A DNA stretch of 33,292 nucleotides from a virus. The translations under genes were made by a program, and so were the position numbers. Shown one piece after another: positions 5,762 through 14,395 of the stretch. The notes beneath the pieces were generated by a model, which saw nothing but the letters and a program-made list of their open reading frames with translations, was not told where the DNA came from and made no database searches. The stretch is from the IMG/VR virus record IMGVR_UViG_3300045417_000647, positions 1 to 33,292 of that record, one strand, 5' to 3'. The number at the start of each line of letters is the position of its first letter. Position 1 is the stretch's first letter.

Positions 5762-8700
5762 TCAGGAATAGTAGGTGGCCTTCAGCGTGCCCCTGACGGA
5801 GCCGACCTGCTCGGTGCTGGGGCCGTTGCCGTTCGCCTTCAGCACGAAGGACACCGGGCCGGCGAAGCCGTGAGCGACTTCGAGGTTCAAGGCGCTGAGA
5901 TCGCACGCCTGCTCACCGTCCGCGGCCGTGACCGAGACTGACCCAATCTGGGTCTCGGTCCCGTTCTTCGAGATGTAGAGCCTCAGCAAACCGCTTGCCT
6001 CGCCGGGGCTGGACGTGAACCCATTGGTGACCTCGACAATGAACTGCCCGGTCGAGGGGACCGTTATGGCCGCCGTGGCGCCCGCCGTATTGAGCGCAGT
6101 CGAGCGACCAATATTTCCCGAAAAACTGGTGATCTTGGATTGGTTGGGCGACGAACTCGCCAGGACATTGTCGAACACATATGGCGTGGTCGTCATGCGT
6201 CCGTTCAGGCCGTTCGCCGTGGTCATGGAGCCGATCGCGATGCTGGATGGTCCCCACCATTCCAGCAAGTTCTCGCTCGCGCCGAATGGAGCGCCGAAGG
6301 CGAGTACGCGGATGTTGGGACCAACAGTCGTCTGAAGCGTGTCGGTCGCGTCGTCGAAGACGGTGTTGTCGCCCCAGAAGATGAACGGCGCATCTAAGGC
6401 GACAAAGCTGCCCAACGAGGACGAAGTGAGGCCTATCCGCGCGGGCTTTCCGCCCGATGCATTGGCGACGACCTCCCAGCGGGCCAAGGCCTGCTGGGTC
6501 TCCAGATCAATGAAGGCGAGGGAGTGCTCTGTGACCGAGGCGGCAAGCGCGGTCTGCGCAGCTTCCGCCGAATAAGTGGTTGCTGGCAGGCTGCCGAACT
6601 CAAGCTTGCCTTGACGCACTGACCAATAGTTTATCGTGCTTACCGGGTCCGCAACCACGCCCTTGATGACAATACGGTCACAGTTTGAGGGTGTTTCGAA
6701 TGAGATCGCATACGCCTGCCGGCGTGCATCGCTTGCATCGAAATCATGCGTGCCGATCAGTTTGCCCTGCACGGTCAGAGCGATTGCGCCGAGCGGCGTG
6801 GCTCCATTGAAGCCGTCCACAGCGAAGAACGATTGAACCGGCTCTGCGCCATCCGCCATGAATAGCGCCATGTCGCCAGAGAAGGTGTAGGCTCTGCCCG
6901 GCAAGACAGATACCGAAGGCCACGCCATCACCTGCGTGCCAGGGCCTCCGGGAATGAACCGCACGCTGCGGCCCCAGACATCGTCTACGACGACCGAGGA
7001 GCCACCCCAACCGATGCCGGCAGTTCCGTTCTCAAATCCACCGTTGATCTGGATGTTGGGGCGCGCCGCCAACTTCGCCGTCACCTGCTGGATCGCCTGA
7101 GCCCGAGCGCCCGTCTCGGTCGCTAGGGCGTTCTCCAGATCAATGATGTCGGCTTCGGTGTTCTCCGTGCGCGCCGTGAGATTTGTTATCGACGTCCCAA
7201 GGGCAGTATCGCCGTCGATGCGGAGCTGGTTGAGTTGGGACAGACGTGCCGAGAGGTTGCCCTGATCACCACGCGCCGCCGCGATCTCGGCCCCTTGGGC
7301 GTCGATGTCCGTGCGCGCCTGACTGACGAGGGCGGACACGTCGAAAATGTCGCCGAAGGCCGCAGTGATGTCGGCGTTAATCGCTTGGATGGTCGGAGCG
7401 TTAGGTGACGGGTCCAGAAGCGGCGCCGTGTAGGGACCGTAGACGTAGCGCTCCGAGTAATTCTGGTTCCGCTGGTACTGGATGGCGACATAGTAGGTCG
7501 CGCCGGGCTGGAGCCCTTCGATCGGTATGTTCGTGACCGTGGGCGGGCCTTGATAGGCTTGAGTCCATGGGCCGGTCGCAGTGGAGCCATACTCGACGAT
7601 GATGGCCGTCGCGGTGTCGTTTGAGACAACGCCGGTAAGGTCGAAGCTGGGGAGGCCGCCACCGCCCGGCGCCGGCGGGCGCGGGGTGATGGTCCAGTCG
7701 CCGGCCTCAGGTGGGCTGACGTAGCGTGGATCGACCGGCGTCAAAACCTGCGGCGTCGGCGGCGTTGGATCCTGACCCAGGGCGAACGGATACTTCCCAT
7801 CCGTCTCGCTGACGAACGACACCCGCACCACGCCCGTCGCCGGATCATAGTCGGTATTCAGGCACAGGCATTTCAGCCCGTTCAGGACAAAGCCCGGTTC
7901 CGTGATGGTGAAGGCGTCGCCCGGCCGGATGCGTTGCAGGTGCGGCTTCAGCGGGATCACGCCCGCGATGCCCTCGCGCGTATTGGCGATCTGGAGCGCC
8001 GCCAGCTGGGCGGCCTGGACCGCGTTCGAGACATAGGGGTAGTCGATCCCCCGCGACCGAACCGCGCCGTCTTCCTCGCGATAGCTCTCTGCCGTGACCT
8101 CGCCGTCCAGCGCGGTCATCTGCCAACGGTGCGCCGGGCTCCAGAAGCGGGGCCGCAGGGTGTTGATGCGGTCGATCCGGCTGGCGGCGGCGTCGATCTC
8201 CAGAGGCCCGGCCGTGTCGGCGGCCGAGATGGTGACGATGCTGGTCCGTGGCGCGGCGCGGCTGATGCAACTGATCTTGCCCGCGCGCTGCGAATAGATC
8301 GCTCCCCCGGCTTGGAGGAAGGACTGGAGCACCTGGTGCTTGTCGTCGTCCGTGTTCGGATAGGCCGATACGGTCCAGCCGTTGGCCTTAGCGACGTTCG
8401 ACGCGGCGACGAAGGCCGGAACGTCGATGCCCGACAGCTTCGCCCCAATGCCGCCGACCTGATAGTCCGTCGTGCTGCCGTGCGCCGGCGCCCCCTTCAG
8501 CGTCGGGCCTTCCCACAGGCCCAGCGCCCACTTCAGCGCCCACAGGATGGGGCAGGTCAGCGTGACCCAGGTGCTGGAGTCGTGCAGGCGACAAGGGCCG
8601 GACCCGCCCGGATAGGTGCTGTCCAGGGTCGGGTCCCAGCCCTTCAGCCCCATCATCTGGACCAGCGGCTTGATCTCGCCGGTCGGAAACGCCGAACCCT

Positions 8701-9274
8701 TCGAGTTCTCCGCCATGAAGATGACGCCGGCCGCCTTGCCGGACAGCTTGTGCGCCGAGGTCCAGCCCGGCAGGGTCGCGCCGTTCTTGAAGCCGGAGGG
8801 CGTCGTCAGGGCGACCGGCGCGGGCTGATGCCCCAGGACGTAACGGAAGAACAACTCCTGCCGATAGGGCTCGGTCGTCGCGCCGCCGTTGGCGTCGAAC
8901 GACATGAAGTAGTCATCGGCCTTGAACGACTCGATGGCCGTGATCGGCCCCGCGCCCGACAGGACAAACACGATGCCGTAATACATCAGGTCCGGCCCGA
9001 AGGTGTCCCGATGGATGACCGACCCGGACACGCCGACCCGCCCGGCCGCGAACGGGATCGGCCCATCGGGGTCGATCACGAACTCGAACGTCCGGCCCGA
9101 CTGCCCCACCTGGGGCTGAAACACGGACAGGGCCGAGCTGATCGCCAGATTGGTCAGGGCGTTGAAGGCGACGGACTTCAACGTCGTCATCAGCGTGGCC
9201 TTGGCGGCCGTGGCGGCGGCCGCCGGTGCGGCGGCAGCGACAGCGCTGGCGGCGGCTGGCAGGAGATGCGGCAC
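5762..9274 (-). CDS. Tail-tip / host-specificity protein (J-like)
   Basis: At 1170 aa this is the largest gene here. It has an alanine-rich hydrophobic N-terminus (1-60), a baseplate-hub-like region (about 60-500), a fibronectin III-like domain (about 560-625, ATYYVAIQYQRN), a coiled coil (about 650-730), a jelly-roll carbohydrate-binding-like domain (about 740-870, beginning NIQINGGFENG), and a C-terminal beta-rich receptor-binding region. This domain order matches lambda J-type central tail fibre proteins that recognise the host surface. The start is GTG directly after the previous stop (TGAGTG), with GGAGG six bases before it. Which surface structure it binds cannot be read. Confidence 0.85.
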   Translation of the reverse strand: MPHLLPAAASAVAAAAPAAAATAAKATLMTTLKSVAFNALTNLAISSALSVFQPQVGQSGRTFEFVIDPDGPIPFAAGRVGVSGSVIHRDTFGPDLMYYGIVFVLSGAGPITAIESFKADDYFMSFDANGGATTEPYRQELFFRYVLGHQPAPVALTTPSGFKNGATLPGWTSAHKLSGKAAGVIFMAENSKGSAFPTGEIKPLVQMMGLKGWDPTLDSTYPGGSGPCRLHDSSTWVTLTCPILWALKWALGLWEGPTLKGAPAHGSTTDYQVGGIGAKLSGIDVPAFVAASNVAKANGWTVSAYPNTDDDKHQVLQSFLQAGGAIYSQRAGKISCISRAAPRTSIVTISAADTAGPLEIDAAASRIDRINTLRPRFWSPAHRWQMTALDGEVTAESYREEDGAVRSRGIDYPYVSNAVQAAQLAALQIANTREGIAGVIPLKPHLQRIRPGDAFTITEPGFVLNGLKCLCLNTDYDPATGVVRVSFVSETDGKYPFALGQDPTPPTPQVLTPVDPRYVSPPEAGDWTITPRPPAPGGGGLPSFDLTGVVSNDTATAIIVEYGSTATGPWTQAYQGPPTVTNIPIEGLQPGATYYVAIQYQRNQNYSERYVYGPYTAPLLDPSPNAPTIQAINADITAAFGDIFDVSALVSQARTDIDAQGAEIAAARGDQGNLSARLSQLNQLRIDGDTALGTSITNLTARTENTEADIIDLENALATETGARAQAIQQVTAKLAARPNIQINGGFENGTAGIGWGGSSVVVDDVWGRSVRFIPGGPGTQVMAWPSVSVLPGRAYTFSGDMALFMADGAEPVQSFFAVDGFNGATPLGAIALTVQGKLIGTHDFDASDARRQAYAISFETPSNCDRIVIKGVVADPVSTINYWSVRQGKLEFGSLPATTYSAEAAQTALAASVTEHSLAFIDLETQQALARWEVVANASGGKPARIGLTSSSLGSFVALDAPFIFWGDNTVFDDATDTLQTTVGPNIRVLAFGAPFGASENLLEWWGPSSIAIGSMTTANGLNGRMTTTPYVFDNVLASSSPNQSKITSFSGNIGRSTALNTAGATAAITVPSTGQFIVEVTNGFTSSPGEASGLLRLYISKNGTETQIGSVSVTAADGEQACDLSALNLEVAHGFAGPVSFVLKANGNGPSTEQVGSVRGTLKATYYS

Positions 9275-9700
9275 TCAGACCCTCCAGGCGCAGATGAAGA
9301 GGTGGGGGATCATCGGCTCGATCTGGTTGGTCGCTGGGTTCAGACCGAGTACACGGCCGTTATCCAGCGCGACTGTCAGAGAGCAGCCGAAACCGTTGGC
9401 GTCATCGGTCGGCATGGCGATGATGTCGCCGGGCAGGGCGGCTGCGGGCGGAATCCGCTCCAGACCCATCATGTCCATCAGTGTGACCAGATCGCCGGCG
9501 CCCATCTTCCTCAGGTAGCGCAGCGCGGCGGCCCAGCTTTTGTGGCGGGAGGCGGTCAGCAGCTTGGCGGATCGACCTTGTTTGTGCAGCGCGTGCGCCG
9601 CCAATTTTCCGCAGTCGCGCACGCCCGGCTCGACGGGCTTATAGGCGAACCGGTCCATACAAGCCTGCGTCGCCGCAGCCCGTTTCAGCATCGTGGTCAT
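9275..9700 (-). CDS. Tail protein of the DUF6950 / NlpC-P60-like type
   Basis: A 141-aa protein with RDCGKLAAHALHKQG (Cys30 at the start of a helix, as in NlpC/P60-like folds) and the later ALPGDIIAMP, the usual P-G-D turn. The terminal FICAWRV fits the DUF6950 pattern. Lambda K-like proteins in this position carry peptidase domains that open peptidoglycan during DNA entry. The expected histidine after the P-G-D strand is not obvious (CSLTVALDNGR), so enzymatic activity is uncertain. It lies between the tail hub and the J-like gene, as lambda K does. Confidence 0.7.
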   Translation of the reverse strand: MTTMLKRAAATQACMDRFAYKPVEPGVRDCGKLAAHALHKQGRSAKLLTASRHKSWAAALRYLRKMGAGDLVTLMDMMGLERIPPAAALPGDIIAMPTDDANGFGCSLTVALDNGRVLGLNPATNQIEPMIPHLFICAWRV

Positions 9701-9710
9701 GGATCAGTCC

Positions 9711-10349
9711 CTAGTCGGGCAGGAAGAGCACGAAGGACTTCAGCAGGCGCTTGAACACGCCGGGGTTTTCCGGACGGCTCCGCCATTCCTTCTTGCGGGT
9801 CACACCGTCCACGAACGAGAGGCCCAACTCGCCGGGCCAGATCAGCTGATGGAAGGCGTTGTTCAGTCGCCAGTCCGCGTTCGGTTCCAGCTGGCGCTCC
9901 GCCTGGGTGCCGCACTCCAGCGTCAGGGCCCAACCCTCAGCGTCCACGGACAGGCGCGGCTTGTCGATCTCGCCGTCGAACTTCAGTTCAGGAGCACCGA
10001 TCAGCAGGCCCGTGACCGGATCGATCACGCCTTCCCACCACTGAAACCGACCGCCCTGCACATTGGGCGAGCCGAGAGCCGCCGCCGCCAGATCGGACGC
10101 AGGCAGGATTTCGACATCCACGCGCGGTGTGCCGCTGTCGGCCCCGTCCTTGGCGTTCCCGACCCGGCTCAACACGCCATAGGTCGGATGCCGCCCCAGA
10201 TAGGTTTCGACACCCTCGCCCTCGCCGGCGTCGAACAGGGCGAACCCGCCGTCCGTCAGGCACAGCGCCTCGCCCGGCAGTTCGAACCGAACCAGAGTGC
10301 ATTTGATCGGCGCGGGCTGCTGAAACGCCGCGACAAGAGCCGCGTCCAT
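9711..10349 (-). CDS. Tail-tip hub component (DUF2163-like)
   Basis: A 212-aa beta-rich protein starting MDAALVAAFQQPAPIKCTLV. In the middle it has RFQWWEGVIDPVTGLL and GWALTLECGTQAERQLEPN, a pattern of tail hub proteins related to gene-transfer-agent gp13/DUF2163. It sits between the distal-tail-like and peptidase-like genes, matching lambda L. The assignment to a named family is tentative; the structural role is inferred mostly from synteny. Confidence 0.65.
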   Translation of the reverse strand: MDAALVAAFQQPAPIKCTLVRFELPGEALCLTDGGFALFDAGEGEGVETYLGRHPTYGVLSRVGNAKDGADSGTPRVDVEILPASDLAAAALGSPNVQGGRFQWWEGVIDPVTGLLIGAPELKFDGEIDKPRLSVDAEGWALTLECGTQAERQLEPNADWRLNNAFHQLIWPGELGLSFVDGVTRKKEWRSRPENPGVFKRLLKSFVLFLPD

Positions 10350-10350
10350 C

Positions 10351-10938
10351 TCAGTCCCGCTCCTCGATCGTGAACTTCAGGCCCAGCGCCGACAGGGTGG
10401 ACAGCGACGCCGATTGATTGGCGGGAACCAAACCCTCGACCATCGGCGTCGCTAGTTCGACCGTAGCGCCGTCGATCGTGGGCCTGCGGAGAAGCGTCGT
10501 GATCGGCACTTGGGCCTTGCCCGCGCCGTCCGCCACCACATCGGCCGCGACCAAATAGAGATAGCGCTGACCCGCCAGGACCAGCGACATCCACTTGCCC
10601 TTGGCGATCGGCACGGCCGGAGTCAGCCCCCGCACCGGAACCACAGATCCGGCCGCAACGCCGTCCATGACGGGCGAGCCGTAGGGGCGGCTGGGGATGC
10701 GGTCGGGCACGGGCATGACCACCGGCTCGCGCTTTCCACGGGTCAGGTCGGCGAAGAGGCCCATGCCGCAGGCGCGGGCGTCCAGGGCCGGGATAGTCAC
10801 GTCCCACGCCCAGTGATCGCCCTTCCGCGCTAGGGGTTGAAGCGGTCCCCCGAACGCGGGACGCAGCACATTTCCCGCAGCGACTTCCCGAAACTCGTAG
10901 GTGGTGGTCTCAGGCAGAGCCTGGAGCTGGATCGTCAT
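10351..10938 (-). CDS. Distal tail protein-like
   Basis: A 195-aa predominantly beta protein immediately after the tape measure (ATGA overlap at 10935-10938). It contains LARKGDHWAWDVTIPALDA and an end segment LSALGLKFTIEERD. Its position right after the tape measure is that of lambda M / GTA gp12-type distal tail proteins, which cap the tail tube end. I do not recognise a defined domain, so the name is from synteny. Confidence 0.6.
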   Translation of the reverse strand: MTIQLQALPETTTYEFREVAAGNVLRPAFGGPLQPLARKGDHWAWDVTIPALDARACGMGLFADLTRGKREPVVMPVPDRIPSRPYGSPVMDGVAAGSVVPVRGLTPAVPIAKGKWMSLVLAGQRYLYLVAADVVADGAGKAQVPITTLLRRPTIDGATVELATPMVEGLVPANQSASLSTLSALGLKFTIEERD

Positions 10939-13448
10939 TTCAGGCGATACCTCCGGGCCGCGTTGGCCTGAGATTGGTCCAGGCGAGATTGAGCGACGGC
11001 CTGTTCAGCACCGCGCCGCGCCGCCGCCTCCGCAATGGCCGCCACGGCGGCGTCACCGTTGGCGCCGGACACATCCACCGTGATTGCGATCGCACCGCCG
11101 CCGCCTCGGCCGACGCCCGTCTGAAGGCCACGCATCTGACCATTGGTCAGGATCGAGCCGTTCATGCCGGGCACGAACCACTCGCTCTGAGGGTTGTTGT
11201 GGTTGACCTTGTAGGCGCGGCCGGCCGTGACAGGACCACCGGTCGCACGGGCGCCGCCGCTGAAGAAGGAGCCTATGCCGGAGGCGATGGTGTTGAGGAG
11301 GCCGCCCTTCTTGTCGCCGCCGACGTTCGATATCAGGTCAAAAAGATCATCTGCCAGATTGTCCAGCATCCGGTTCGTGAAGCGGTCCGCCAGGCCCTCG
11401 AAGAACCCGCCGACATCGCCATCAATGGCGGCCCGGATGCCGTCGCTGAACGCAGTGCGAAACTCGTCGCGCATCCGGCCGGAGCGGTCGGCGGCGTCGA
11501 GAGCGTCAAACTCCTGTCCCGCTTTGGCGCGCGCCTCCTGTTCGGTCATCGAGAGACGCAGGGCCATCAGCTCGTTCGTCCGCTGCTCGACGTACAGCCT
11601 GCGCTCGGCGTCGCGGATTGCGCCTTCCTCTCCTCGGAGTCCCGCCAATTGAGCCTCGATCTGAAGTGCATCCAGCAGTTGGTCGTTCAGAAGGCGTTGA
11701 TAGTCTGCCTCGCGCTCAAGCTGGCGCTGTCGCCCCTCAAGGATCTTATCGACATCCTCTTCGGCCTTTGCCCGCTCCTGAATCAACGCCTCGGCCTGAT
11801 TGAGCAGGGACAGATGCTCCAGCGCCCTGGCGTTGGCGTCCGCATAGCCGGCATCCAGATAATCGGCCGTCAGCTGAGCAAGCGTTTGGCGCTCCTCGGC
11901 GGCCTTGATGGACGCTTCGTCGCCCGCAGCACGGGCTTGGACGATTGCGAGTTCCTGCGCGAGTGCGGCCCGCCTTTCGGCCTGGCGCTCGGCAGCAGCG
12001 GCGCCGGATCTGCCCGAGCCGCCACCGGGCGCGCCGGGGCGGCGCTGGGCGTCGGAAAGTCCGAAGTCGCCAAGCTGACTAAGTGCCGCCCGCGACGCGG
12101 CGTCCGCCTCGCCAAGCGCCTTGTCCTGCTCGGCCTTCGCCGCCGCAGCATCGCGCGCCTGTATCTGCTGCTGGAGCGCTGCGACGCGCTGATTAGCGGC
12201 GGCAAGCCCTTGCCGCTGCTGCTGAACTACACGTGACGATTTCAGGAAGGTGTCGTTGGCGAGGGCCTGCGCCTGGTCACGATTTTTGACCGCTTGTTCA
12301 AGTTGCCTCTGAAGATCGTCGCCACGGTAGGGCGCAGGAGCAAAGCTTCCGGTCCCGACGAGAAGACCGGCGCCCAGGGCCGCCGTCCCGAGAACGCCGC
12401 GGCCGGCTATGCCGCCGACGCCACCACCGCCTCGGCCACCTCCGGCTCCAGGGGTCGAGCCCAAGGCAGCCAGCGCCGCGCGGGCCGCTACTGCAGCCGC
12501 GATCAAAGACCGAATGCCCGTGATCGCAGCCCCAACCGGGCCAGAGGCGGCCACGAAAGCCAACAGAGCTAAGCCCGCGGTCTGCGTACCTTCTGGCAAC
12601 TTGTTGAAAGCATCGAGAGCGTTCGACGCCCAAACCAGCACGTCCTTCGCAACGGGGAGAAACTTGCGGCCGAAATCCTCCGCCGCCTTCGTGAACTCGG
12701 CGCGCGTCCGCTTTTCCTGCTCGGCCAACTGGTCGCTTTCGCGTGCGACTTGCCCGTGCATGTCGGCGCTCTGCCGCATGATGATGTTGGCGCGGGCGAT
12801 AGCCTTGGCGCCTTCGGACGCCTGCTCTGCGTTGCCCTTGAACCCCAGCCGGAGCAGCTCGGCCTTCGTAGCAGTCTCGTTGACCACGATGCCGAAGCGC
12901 TTGAGGGGTTCAGTTTCGCCAGTAAGCCCCGAAATCACAGCGCGGAAGGCTTCGGCATCCTCCACGTTTGCGAACGCGCCGATATCCAGAGATCGGCGTT
13001 GCAGCTGATCGACAATCTTCAGAGACTGCTCGGCATCCACCCCCAACGCAGTTAGAACGCCCCTCATCCGAGTGAAGTTGTCCTTCACATCGGTTTCTAG
13101 GCGCCCAAACTCTTCGCTGATCTTCAACACCGCAGCCTGGGCTTCCTTCGGCATGTCGCGGAAGACCTGCTGGAATGCGCCGTCAACGGCCTCTGCGCGC
13201 TTCGCGGCGTTCAGAGAAAAGCCGACGATGGCGCCGAGCGCGACGGTCGATGCAAGCTGTATTGGACGATAGAAGTCGTTTGCGACGTCGCGGCCAGCGT
13301 CCTTCCAGTCCTTCTTGATCGCGTTAAGCGTCTTGCGCGTCTCGGCCTGCGAGCCGTACAGCGCCTTGTTCATCTTCTTGATCTGGCGCTCAAACTGTTC
13401 CGCGTTGGCTTCAACGCGGACCAGAAGTCTCTCGATCTCGTCGGCCAT
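10935..13448 (-). CDS. Tail tape measure protein
   Basis: An 837-aa protein that sets tail length and is ejected with the DNA. Residues 1-60 are a charged helix (ERQIKKMNKALYGSQAETRK). Residues 66-80 and roughly 295-325 are hydrophobic, and 330-370 is Gly/Ala-rich (GAGGGRGGGGVGG). Residues 385-640 are a long Ala/Gln/Arg/Glu-rich coiled coil. The C-terminal part has FFEGLADRFTNRMLDNLADD and the conserved-looking SEWFVPGMNGSI. At the usual 0.15 nm per residue the tail would be about 125 nm (inference). The start codon follows AAGGAGGCTTC, a strong ribosome-binding site that can be masked by an upstream hairpin (see 13451-13477). Confidence 0.9.
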   Translation of the reverse strand: MADEIERLLVRVEANAEQFERQIKKMNKALYGSQAETRKTLNAIKKDWKDAGRDVANDFYRPIQLASTVALGAIVGFSLNAAKRAEAVDGAFQQVFRDMPKEAQAAVLKISEEFGRLETDVKDNFTRMRGVLTALGVDAEQSLKIVDQLQRRSLDIGAFANVEDAEAFRAVISGLTGETEPLKRFGIVVNETATKAELLRLGFKGNAEQASEGAKAIARANIIMRQSADMHGQVARESDQLAEQEKRTRAEFTKAAEDFGRKFLPVAKDVLVWASNALDAFNKLPEGTQTAGLALLAFVAASGPVGAAITGIRSLIAAAVAARAALAALGSTPGAGGGRGGGGVGGIAGRGVLGTAALGAGLLVGTGSFAPAPYRGDDLQRQLEQAVKNRDQAQALANDTFLKSSRVVQQQRQGLAAANQRVAALQQQIQARDAAAAKAEQDKALGEADAASRAALSQLGDFGLSDAQRRPGAPGGGSGRSGAAAAERQAERRAALAQELAIVQARAAGDEASIKAAEERQTLAQLTADYLDAGYADANARALEHLSLLNQAEALIQERAKAEEDVDKILEGRQRQLEREADYQRLLNDQLLDALQIEAQLAGLRGEEGAIRDAERRLYVEQRTNELMALRLSMTEQEARAKAGQEFDALDAADRSGRMRDEFRTAFSDGIRAAIDGDVGGFFEGLADRFTNRMLDNLADDLFDLISNVGGDKKGGLLNTIASGIGSFFSGGARATGGPVTAGRAYKVNHNNPQSEWFVPGMNGSILTNGQMRGLQTGVGRGGGGAIAITVDVSGANGDAAVAAIAEAAARRGAEQAVAQSRLDQSQANAARRYRLK

Positions 13449-13450
13449 GA

Positions 13451-13477
13451 AGCCTCCTTGTGGAGGCTGTAGCCTCC
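13451..13477 (-). promoter_or_regulatory. Hairpin competing with the tape-measure ribosome-binding site
   Basis: On the - strand three 7-mers follow each other: GGAGGCT (13477-13471), AGCCTCC (13468-13462), and GGAGGCT (13457-13451), the last being the Shine-Dalgarno of the tape measure. The middle arm can pair with either neighbour, so the ribosome site may be alternately exposed or sequestered. The first arm touches the stop codon of the upstream gene, so translation of that gene could decide which pairing forms. Confidence 0.5.
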
Positions 13478-13818
13478 TACGGTAGGTCGCGCCCCGCCCA
13501 GTTGTTGCCCAGTTTCTCCCGACACCATCCGTCCAACGCCGCGCTCATCACCGGTCGGCCGTCGTCAACGATCAGGGTCTTGCTGTCTTCGCGGTAGACA
13601 AGATCGGCGCCCGCTCGTCTGGCGCACACCGCTCGTTCGCGGATGCCTTCGACAATCACCGCGTCGGTTAGGGAGGAACCCGCTGCTGCGCGAGCCGCCG
13701 CAAAGAGGTCAGCGTCGTGGTCGAGGGGCGCCGATGAGCGGAAGTATTGATTGTAGGCGCAGGGAGCGACGACGAAGAGCAGAAGCGCAGCAAGCGCGAT
13801 ATTGCGAAGGGTCTTCAT
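13477..13818 (-). CDS. Small exported or membrane-anchored protein between chaperone and tape measure
   Basis: A 113-aa protein with a signal sequence (MKTLRNIALAALLLFVVAPC) followed by a soluble domain holding two further cysteines (AVCARRAG, GWCREKLG) that could form a disulphide. No lipobox is clear. The ribosome site AGGAGG lies upstream of the ATG. Its position is unusual, because the tail assembly chaperone is normally followed directly by the tape measure. It may be a later insertion ('moron'), for instance for superinfection exclusion; this is inference. Family not recognised. Confidence 0.75.
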   Translation of the reverse strand: MKTLRNIALAALLLFVVAPCAYNQYFRSSAPLDHDADLFAAARAAAGSSLTDAVIVEGIRERAVCARRAGADLVYREDSKTLIVDDGRPVMSAALDGWCREKLGNNWAGRDLP

Positions 13819-13835
13819 GGCTCGTCCTCCTGAGC

Positions 13836-14395
13836 CTAAGACCTAGCCGCTTTCACCGCTCGTTCAAATGCCTCTATGGACGGGGCGCCGGCCTTCTCCT
13901 CGACACCCTGCGCCTTGCGCCAGCCCCGATGCGCCTCGCTTAGCTGCCAGAGACTGCTTTCGCGGACCTCTTTCGGGGAGAGTCCGATTTGCGCACCAGC
14001 GGCGTAGAGTCCTGCGAAGCGGATTTTTCGGCGGGGGAGGGGTCTTTCGCCCCCGCTTGTTGCTCCCCCGACGGGGTGTCCTCGTCGGGAGCGCCGACCA
14101 GGGCCGCGGCGAGGATGCCGAGGACGAGCGGCTTCAGCGAAGCCAGATAGCCCTCCGCAGCATATCGGGCCTGCATAGCCAAAGCGCGCATCGGGTCCAT
14201 ACCGCCACGGATCAAGCCGATGCGAATGGGCTCCCTTAGGTCGGCGATGCGCCAGTTGCCGTTTGAGACCCGGTGATAAAGCTCTTCGGGTCCGGCGTCG
14301 GTCTTCTCCTGCAACTCCTCCAGACCGCCGATGTCGAGGACGAAATCGTAGACTCCGTCCCCGAACGGAGCCCGGTACTTGGCGCTGCGGCTCAT
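13836..14395 (-). CDS. Tail assembly chaperone, -1 frameshift product (GT-like)
   Basis: A second reading frame covers the 3' part of the chaperone gene and ends at 13836, beyond the 0-frame stop at 13940. Its distinct domain starts IRFAGLYAAGAQIGLSPKEV and continues LWQLSEAHRGW, typical of the second half of tail assembly chaperones. It lies in the -1 frame and, from about 14200 downwards, I find no ATG, GTG or TTG that could start it, so it should be made by frameshifting. Candidate slip sites are C GAA AAA (14030-14024) and G GGG GCG (14054-14048). A slip at the AAA codon (14026-14024) gives a fusion of about 186 aa. In lambda, the equivalent G-T protein recruits tail tube subunits to the tape measure. 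Confidence 0.7.
13940..14395 (-). CDS. Tail assembly chaperone, 0-frame product (GTA gp10 / TAC_11-like)
   Basis: A 151-aa protein. Residues 1-100 match the gene-transfer-agent tail chaperone family: GDGVYDFVLDIGGLEELQEK, then LREPIRIGLIRGGM and AMQARYAAEGYL. The last 45 residues are a hydrophilic Ser/Lys-rich linker, within which the -1 shift would occur. It would coat the tape measure during tail assembly and is absent from the finished virion, by analogy with lambda G. It starts in a TGATG overlap with the tail tube gene, giving coupled translation. Confidence 0.8.
   Translation of the reverse strand: MSRSAKYRAPFGDGVYDFVLDIGGLEELQEKTDAGPEELYHRVSNGNWRIADLREPIRIGLIRGGMDPMRALAMQARYAAEGYLASLKPLVLGILAAALVGAPDEDTPSGEQQAGAKDPSPAEKSASQDSTPLVRKSDSPRKRSAKAVSGS

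Noticed and set aside
7934-9754. 606-codon open frame on the + strand opposite the tail-tip gene
   Set aside because: It is a GC-rich mirror frame of a clear structural gene. Its composition is Arg/Gly/Pro/Ala/His-rich without domains, and it crosses three real genes.
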